IMG/VR virus record: IMGVR_UViG_3300032401_000002
Location: 86,168-150,167 of that record
Length of the DNA stretch: 64,000 bases
Direction: 5' to 3' (one strand)
DNA from: a virus
Shown: piece by piece, positions 58,074 through 64,000 of the stretch
How the letters are laid out: every line of letters starts with the position of its first letter
Numbering within the stretch: the stretch's first letter is position 1
Position numbers and translations under genes: made by a program
The notes under the pieces: generated by a model
What the model was told of the DNA's origin: nothing
Databases searched by the model: none
The model's input: the letters and a program-made list of their open reading frames with translations, nothing else

Positions 58074-61000
58074 CTAGGACTTGACCCATGCTCCATTGAC
58101 ATACGAGAACGACGCTGTCTGGCTTGCAACCTCGACGGGCTTGTCGATCTCGCCGCCCCATGCGTCGAAGTTCTGATCGTCCTTGTCGTACTCCACCAAC
58201 GTGACGTACATAGCCAGAGGATCGACGCCTGCCTGCACGAGGTACTCGTTGTTCTGGTCGTTCTCGTACCTGTCGGGGTTCATCTCGAACCCAGCCTGAT
58301 CTGCGATAGCTTCGTAGATCACTGTAGCCATCCAGTAGCGGTCAGAGTTGTAGCCTTCGTTCTCGGCTTCTGAGTCTTGCTCGAACGTAGCGTAGTATTG
58401 AGCGTTGGATCGGTCAGTCGTCCACAGTCCACGAGTGAACTGGTCAGCCAACTGGGCCGGGTCTTCCAGCACGTTCCATGGTGCTACTCGGGATGCTCCT
58501 CGATACACTGTCGTGGCGCTAGCCGTCTTGACAGAGCCTTGAGCGAACTGCTTGTCCCAGTCTTCAGGCGATGTATCCCAGCCATCATCCATGTCCATGT
58601 CGGCTTGTTCGGCGATGCTGTCGGGATCATGGCCCTTGGTGAGCGGCATACCAACGGCAGCTTCAAGCCTCTCGATGTGCTCGGGTGTGACATTGGGTCG
58701 CATCCAGATCGCATGCGTGTTGCCCTGAATGGCACCATCAAGGAACTGACCAGGGTACTTGAATGGATGCTGGTTGTACCAGTCCAGGATAGGAGCTTCT
58801 AGGTGGCGGTGGAAGTGACCAGGCGTTCCCATGTGCAGGATGTCATTGCCTCGGTCGTACTTGTAAGGCGTGCGGTTCTCCCACATGTCGAAGTCCTGGC
58901 CCATCTCGCCCTCGAAGTTCACTCGGTTGCTGGGAGTGTGGTCAACGATGTGGGTTGCCGTCCTCACGCGGGCAGCCTTCCAGCCTTCTTCTGCGTCATC
59001 CTGCTTGTCGAGTCGGTTCCACTCCATGCGGTTGGTGAGGGAGTCATCTTGATGGTCTTCATCGTCGTACTCGAAGTCGTCAGTGTCGATCCAGGGCTGG
59101 CGCTCCATCCAGTCTTCAAGAGCATCGCGCTCCCTGTCGTAGTATTCGTCCTCGTCATCGTCTTCACCCGGCCCACTCCACTCGGGGTGATCCTTGTAGA
59201 AGTCGTCCATGTACTCGCCGTCTTCGTCCATGATGCGGAAGTTGCCGTGCTCGATCTTGGACGGGTGGATCGGCCCGTAGTGCATTACGGGGTACCCATA
59301 CTCCTCGCTCAAGAACTTGGCTGTCTCTTCCCTCAAGTCGTTGGGCATTTGGCGCAATACGTTGACCGAGTGCTGGTGATGTCCACCACGCTCGTACCCG
59401 TACGCCTGCGCTCCTCCCAGGTCATCCTGGTCGTACCCAGGGTTCTCCTTCTCGTACGCATCGATGTGAGGCTGGATGCGATCAACGAGATCACTCTGCG
59501 TCGAAGACTCGCCATCCCTGTGCCACTCGGCAGCTTCCTGCTGCTCGGGGTAACGTCCCATGTATTGGTCGTAGAAGTGCTCGTGGTCTGGGCCGAGGTT
59601 GTTCTTGTCGATCCCCTTGACGCGCAGGATGCGAGGGTCAGTCCAATGGCCCTGCATGCGCTGGTACTGAAGGGCCTTCTGTGCGTTGGGCCACAGATAC
59701 ACAGCGTTCTCTTCGATAGGTAGGTTCCACTTGCGCTCGGTGCCTTGCTCTGATCCCACCAACCCCTGCTTGGCGATATCGGGGATGCGGTCGGCCTCGG
59801 TGACGTGGTACCAAGTGTTGTCGTCGTAGGGCATGGAGATTGCGGTCATAGCCAGCTTGAGTTCGGGCTTAGCCAAGCTCACGAGATCTTCGGCCCTGCG
59901 GTTCTCGATGTCAGAGTCATGGGGATACCACTGGACGTGGTACGTTCCATCGTCGTACCAGTTGTAGCCCTCGACATGGCCCGTCATGCCTTCACGTCCT
60001 GACCCAGGTGCGCCGGTAACAGCTTCGCCCTTGACGAAGGACTGCTGGCCACCACCTTCAAGCACGACGGGGTTGAATGCTGCCGTGTGCTCAGCCAACG
60101 TGATAGCGGGATCGATGCCTGCCTCGATCATGTCACGCTGGACTGACTTGCGGTGCTCGTTCATGTCACCCAATGCATATCCCTTGTAGGGTAGGATCTG
60201 ACCTTCAGCGATCTCGCCCGTGATGCCTGAGTACGGTAGGCGCTTGCGGATCGAGTCATGGTGCTTGCCCTGCTCGCCGAACTGGGTCTTGTCTACCTCG
60301 GGATAGTGGATGTACGGGATGCGGTTCTGCCAGTAAGCGTTCATGCGGTCGGTGCGGAGTGGCTGCTCCTTCTGCTCATTCAAGATCTCCTCCCACAAGT
60401 CAGTGCGCCCTGCGTGCTTGGCCGTCTTGCTCACCCACCCGTGCAGTGCGTTCTCAGTGTGATTGATGCCTGCCTGCTGCGCCCACTGTCGAACCATCTC
60501 GGTGTGCTCGGGCAGGGGTGCCTTGTTGCGTGGGCCAAGCACCTGGCCCAGGTTGCCCGTACCATCTGGCTCGTGCCACACGCCATCCTCGTACGTCTTC
60601 CAGATGCCTCGCCCCACCTGGAAGGATGCGAGAGGTAGGTTGGCGGGGTCACGCAGCGAGTAGTGCTCTGAGCCATTGATCGGGATGTGCTCGCCATCCT
60701 TGAAGATCGACCCATTCTGCTGCCAACAGTTGCGCATCATCACGCCTTCACGGTTCTTGTCTGCCATCGTCTTGAGTTGGCGAATCGTGTGACCATCTGG
60801 GAACTGATGCACGATCTCTGACTGATCAGGGCCTTGCGTTAGGTCGATCTCGTCGTTGGCACGCAGTCGCTGGTTGTACGTCTCGCCCGCTAGCTTGGTC
60901 TGAGCGTTGCGGTAGTAGTCGTTGCCTGCTTCGCCCCATGGCATGGTGTCGGGCCACTGCGTCTTGGCCATCTCTTCCACCGTGTTGTCTGATGGGATAA

Positions 61001-64000
61001 CCTCGTCGTTGCGTCCGATCTCGTACTCTGTTCGGCATCGAGGACATGTGGCCCCGCCTTCGAACAAGATCTCTAGCTGGCTGCCACACAACGGACACTC
61101 GGGGTACACATCACGATCTCCAACAGTGTCGAAGTTCCAGTCGGTTGAGTGTCCTGCCGTGGATAGCTTACCCTGAATTGCGATCCGAGATGGATCAATG
61201 TGGTCTAAGGTAGCCGCTGTCTGCGTCCACGAAATCGCTTCGTCAACGATTGTGGGATCACTTACAAGATCGTGCAGAGACACAGCGCCCTCATCCGACT
61301 CGATATACCCTGGGCCTTCCTCCCACCAAATCTCATCACCGTCGATTTGTCCACCTGTATCCACCAGACTCGGCAAGTCGGCCATGAGCTTCAGGCCATT
61401 GACGTTGACCTGGAGGATGGTGTAGTCTAGACGATTGAACGCCTGATTCTCCTTGGCCAACTCCCACGGCGAATATGCTAGGTAGACGGGTCGTCCACCA
61501 TAGAAGGCGTCAGCCCACGTACCAGCGTCCGTGAAGCCACCTTCTGCGCCTGGGGTCAAGCCCTGCTGCATGATGGTGGCAACGTTCTTGGTCTCGGTCA
61601 CATGATACATGGTCTCACCTTGTGCCATCTTCAACAGCTTGGTCACGACAGGATTGGGTGCTGGGATGGGCCTTGGGTTCTGAGCTTCAGCGTTGTAGTA
61701 GTCTGATTCGGTGTTGGGCTTGCCGAGGGGCTGGCCAACCACCGGCATCTGGAAGTGAGGCAAGCGCTCGATCTGCTCGTACCAGTTGGGGCCATGGACG
61801 TAGCCTGAGCCTTCGCCGTTGCCTCGATCCTGCACCCACTGTTGCCTACCAGCGAATGTGTTCTCGGGGTACTGATGACCACCAGGGATGTGGGGGTAGT
61901 TCAAGTTGTTGTGGTTCAAGTCGTTGCCAGGTGCGTTGTGTACCGGCAGCGTGGTCTCCAACGCAGTCTTTTCGTATGTCGCCACCCAGTCAAGCAGGTT
62001 GTCCACTCGGACGAACTGTTGCTCTCCTTGATCGAAGAGGGCCTGCTGCGGGTCGGCTGAGTCCTGCTGCTTGCGGCCAGCCTTCCATAACTGGATGCGG
62101 TCGTCCAACAATTCGAGGAGAGCTTGACCTTCTCGTCCATGTACTTGCATGAGATGGTGGGCCGTGGTGTACAACACTTGGGCTAGATGTCGAGCGTCCA
62201 CGCCTTTGTTGGCTGCTGTGATGGCTTGGTCGATGATCGGCTCGATGGCTTCGTTGTTGTTGTGCCCGGCGTTGTAGTTCTGATACCCCTGGATGTGGTT
62301 CGGCGTCTGGTACATCCAGACACTAGGGTTGCCGTTGGCGTCGTGCTCGACCTCGCCTTCTTCGTCTGTATGTGCCCACGGGTCACGATCCATCACGGCT
62401 TCGTGGTAGTCCTGCGCTCCCGCTAGCGTGTTGGGGTAGACCGTCTGGGCAGGATGGTAGTCAACGTCGGGGTCGTTGTACCAGGCTTCTTCGTCAAAGC
62501 CTTCGCCTACGTCGTACCCTGCTTTGTCCAAGTGCTCGTACCACTCATCGACCATAGCCTTGTACTCGGGCTTGATGTTGCCGTTCGACTTGCCCTGCTC
62601 TTGTACGACCTTGAACTCCTTGTCGTCGTAGATGGTGCGGTCGCCATTGGCTATGGGGCCAGAAGCCATGGGGTTAACATCGCCTTCAACTTCGATGGTG
62701 ACATGCGGATGGCCCTTGGGGTCACGGAGTGAGAAGATGGTTGAGTTGCCGTTGCTCACAGTGTCGCAGTACCCACCAACGCAGTGACCCATCAGTTCGC
62801 CCTCTAGCGCTAGATCCTTGGGGCCGACTTTGTCGATGTGCCAACCATCATCGAACGTGTGGACAACTGTTGAGTCAACCCACCCGCCGCCGTTCTCTTC
62901 GCGGTGCTGCTTGTCCATGTCGTAGACCCACTGCTCAAGCTGGGCGAAGTCGAACTGCTTGTTCATGTAGTCTGGGAGTGGCTTGTTGTGCTCGTTGGCC
63001 CAGACCATCCACTTGGTGGCTTGGTCGAGGATGTCCTCAGCGTGTCGTCGGTTGTTCTTGGTGATGCCTGGTCGATCTTCGCGCTGGCCAGGATACGCCT
63101 CGATGAAGTTGGGGTCGATGGGCTTGAGTCCACGCTTGTACTCCCTAACTGCCCACGGCATCAGCTTGAAGCCCTCGTCCGGGATGCCGTCGAGGATGAT
63201 CTTCAAGCGCTTCCAGTCAGTCATGATGGCGTTGCCACCATCTGAGTAGTCGTACGGCCCAGCGTTGTTGGGCGGTGGCATCTTGGTCGGGCCACCTTCA
63301 TCAGTGTTCTTCAGCTTGAGGATGTCCTCGCGGTTCAATAGCTGCTCTCGTGTCTTGGTTGCCAATGCTGACACGTCCGCTGCTAGTCGTGGCCAGAAGC
63401 CCCGCATAACACGTCGCTTGTGATGTGTTAAGCGCTGATTGGCTAGATAATCCATCACATGTGATGTCTTATGGTCACCCATCATCTCGACGTGCTGAGC
63501 ATACGACTCAGGGTCGTGCTTCTGTGCCCACTCTCTGCCAGCGTCTGACTGGTTGTCCCAATCGTGCTCGGGGTTGTGGCCCTGATCTCGAAGGTGATTG
63601 AACATGGCATCAGCCACACCACGCCGACGCCATCGAGGGTTGACCTCGACCTGCGTGACCAGGCCATCGGAGTCGATGAACATGTGCCCAACTTCTGAGT
63701 TGCTGAATCCAGTGAAGGCGTAAGCCTCGATCAGTGTTGACCCCTCGCCATCTTGATCGCTTGTGACCTCGAACGTCAGTTGAGGCAGATCACCACGCTG
63801 ACCCATGCCCAGCTTTGTAGACAAACTATGAGGAGTTGTCGAAACTGCACCCCCCTTTGACTTTGCAGTGTTACGAGCTTCCTTCTTGGCTGCGATCAAC
63901 TCACCATCAGTCCACTGCTGTGCCAACTCCAACGTGAACGTGCCACCGTTGGCCTCGACCGCCTTAGCGATCTCCTTGTGCTCAAGCTCGGCCAACCCGT
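58074..64000 (-). CDS. Giant multidomain protein with GNAT, PcfJ-like and ADP-ribosyltransferase-like segments, 5' end outside
   Basis: At least 1973 residues. In order: GNAT-like (about 75-145, RRRGVADAMFNHL), PcfJ-like 1 (about 250-490, LMGHCVGGYC at 401), EKTAL linker (676), ADP-ribosyltransferase-like A (about 795-940: MYHVTETKNVATIMQQGL, VYLAYS), zinc ribbon (967-987), degenerate PcfJ-like 2 (about 1050-1170), ART-like B (about 1394-1580: WYHVTEADRIPDI, VYLWPNAQKAL), acidic stretch, and ART-like C (about 1829-1930: VYRGAS, LWTTDRSNAQYYA, EYLV). Segments are separated by K-T-A sites (676, 1190, 1823). The frame is open at the edge; the TTG at 63995 is only a possible start. Confidence 0.65.
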   Translation of the reverse strand, partial: GLAELEHKEIAKAVEANGGTFTLELAQQWTDGELIAAKKEARNTAKSKGGAVSTTPHSLSTKLGMGQRGDLPQLTFEVTSDQDGEGSTLIEAYAFTGFSNSEVGHMFIDSDGLVTQVEVNPRWRRRGVADAMFNHLRDQGHNPEHDWDNQSDAGREWAQKHDPESYAQHVEMMGDHKTSHVMDYLANQRLTHHKRRVMRGFWPRLAADVSALATKTREQLLNREDILKLKNTDEGGPTKMPPPNNAGPYDYSDGGNAIMTDWKRLKIILDGIPDEGFKLMPWAVREYKRGLKPIDPNFIEAYPGQREDRPGITKNNRRHAEDILDQATKWMVWANEHNKPLPDYMNKQFDFAQLEQWVYDMDKQHREENGGGWVDSTVVHTFDDGWHIDKVGPKDLALEGELMGHCVGGYCDTVSNGNSTIFSLRDPKGHPHVTIEVEGDVNPMASGPIANGDRTIYDDKEFKVVQEQGKSNGNIKPEYKAMVDEWYEHLDKAGYDVGEGFDEEAWYNDPDVDYHPAQTVYPNTLAGAQDYHEAVMDRDPWAHTDEEGEVEHDANGNPSVWMYQTPNHIQGYQNYNAGHNNNEAIEPIIDQAITAANKGVDARHLAQVLYTTAHHLMQVHGREGQALLELLDDRIQLWKAGRKQQDSADPQQALFDQGEQQFVRVDNLLDWVATYEKTALETTLPVHNAPGNDLNHNNLNYPHIPGGHQYPENTFAGRQQWVQDRGNGEGSGYVHGPNWYEQIERLPHFQMPVVGQPLGKPNTESDYYNAEAQNPRPIPAPNPVVTKLLKMAQGETMYHVTETKNVATIMQQGLTPGAEGGFTDAGTWADAFYGGRPVYLAYSPWELAKENQAFNRLDYTILQVNVNGLKLMADLPSLVDTGGQIDGDEIWWEEGPGYIESDEGAVSLHDLVSDPTIVDEAISWTQTAATLDHIDPSRIAIQGKLSTAGHSTDWNFDTVGDRDVYPECPLCGSQLEILFEGGATCPRCRTEYEIGRNDEVIPSDNTVEEMAKTQWPDTMPWGEAGNDYYRNAQTKLAGETYNQRLRANDEIDLTQGPDQSEIVHQFPDGHTIRQLKTMADKNREGVMMRNCWQQNGSIFKDGEHIPINGSEHYSLRDPANLPLASFQVGRGIWKTYEDGVWHEPDGTGNLGQVLGPRNKAPLPEHTEMVRQWAQQAGINHTENALHGWVSKTAKHAGRTDLWEEILNEQKEQPLRTDRMNAYWQNRIPYIHYPEVDKTQFGEQGKHHDSIRKRLPYSGITGEIAEGQILPYKGYALGDMNEHRKSVQRDMIEAGIDPAITLAEHTAAFNPVVLEGGGQQSFVKGEAVTGAPGSGREGMTGHVEGYNWYDDGTYHVQWYPHDSDIENRRAEDLVSLAKPELKLAMTAISMPYDDNTWYHVTEADRIPDIAKQGLVGSEQGTERKWNLPIEENAVYLWPNAQKALQYQRMQGHWTDPRILRVKGIDKNNLGPDHEHFYDQYMGRYPEQQEAAEWHRDGESSTQSDLVDRIQPHIDAYEKENPGYDQDDLGGAQAYGYERGGHHQHSVNVLRQMPNDLREETAKFLSEEYGYPVMHYGPIHPSKIEHGNFRIMDEDGEYMDDFYKDHPEWSGPGEDDDEDEYYDRERDALEDWMERQPWIDTDDFEYDDEDHQDDSLTNRMEWNRLDKQDDAEEGWKAARVRTATHIVDHTPSNRVNFEGEMGQDFDMWENRTPYKYDRGNDILHMGTPGHFHRHLEAPILDWYNQHPFKYPGQFLDGAIQGNTHAIWMRPNVTPEHIERLEAAVGMPLTKGHDPDSIAEQADMDMDDGWDTSPEDWDKQFAQGSVKTASATTVYRGASRVAPWNVLEDPAQLADQFTRGLWTTDRSNAQYYATFEQDSEAENEGYNSDRYWMATVIYEAIADQAGFEMNPDRYENDQNNEYLVQAGVDPLAMYVTLVEYDKDDQNFDAWGGEIDKPVEVASQTASFSYVNGAWVKS

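Noticed and set aside
1-64000. tRNA genes, integrase, attachment sites and insertion sequences
   Set aside because: No cloverleaf with a T-loop, tyrosine or serine recombinase motif, or transposase was seen while reading the intergenic regions; an RNA gene hidden in a coding region cannot be excluded.

Overview
The window is part of a large double-stranded DNA tailed phage with a contractile tail. A tail sheath gene is followed by a tail tube gene and by a pair of tail assembly chaperone frames. A major capsid protein, a capsid maturation protease/scaffold protein, fibre genes and endolysins are also present. The host is most likely an actinobacterium. The evidence is an Rpf-like secreted muralytic protein, a moderately GC-rich sequence, several promoters of the leaderless extended -10 type, and small zinc-finger proteins of kinds common in actinophages. 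The exact host cannot be named from the sequence. Terminase, portal and replication genes are not here, so this is a fragment of a larger genome. No tRNA, CRISPR array, integrase or insertion sequence was seen.

Layout: almost all virion genes are on the minus strand and read right to left. From the right: a giant multidomain ORF (58074-64000), a membrane protein and a lysozyme-like protein, small structural genes and a giant repeat protein (52009-58049). Next comes a plus-strand block of about 18 tiny overlapping genes (46019-51931). It is followed by a few small minus-strand genes, a secreted collagen-like protein, a 990-residue PcfJ/GNAT protein and a tandem tail-fibre cluster (34390-40879). 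Then come further large multidomain ORFs (19315-34380), the CHAP endolysin, a collar-type fibre protein, protease/scaffold, capsid and decoration genes (12413-19306), and finally connector, tail completion, sheath, tube and chaperone genes (226-7599). Three plus-strand cassettes interrupt the virion genes like morons: 7862-8869 (unknown gene plus Rpf-like protein), 9846-12318 (two-gene NAD+ salvage operon) and 30816-31659 (P-loop kinase and small genes).

The most striking content is a set of very large virion-locus proteins that carry enzyme-like domains. These are a PEP-utilizer phosphohistidine (mobile) domain, a PD-(D/E)XK nuclease-like domain, an endonuclease III-like HhH segment, a 2H phosphoesterase, PcfJ-like and GNAT domains, and three ADP-ribosyltransferase-like segments. 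Short K-T-A linkers recur between domains here and in the capsid protease/scaffold ORF. One reading is that they are packaged polyproteins processed by the prohead protease and delivered with the DNA. The NAD+ salvage operon would resupply the cofactor that ADP-ribosyltransferases and host NADase defences consume. A membrane-anchored PAS protein and a complete stand-alone response-regulator receiver suggest that the phage also interferes with host signalling.
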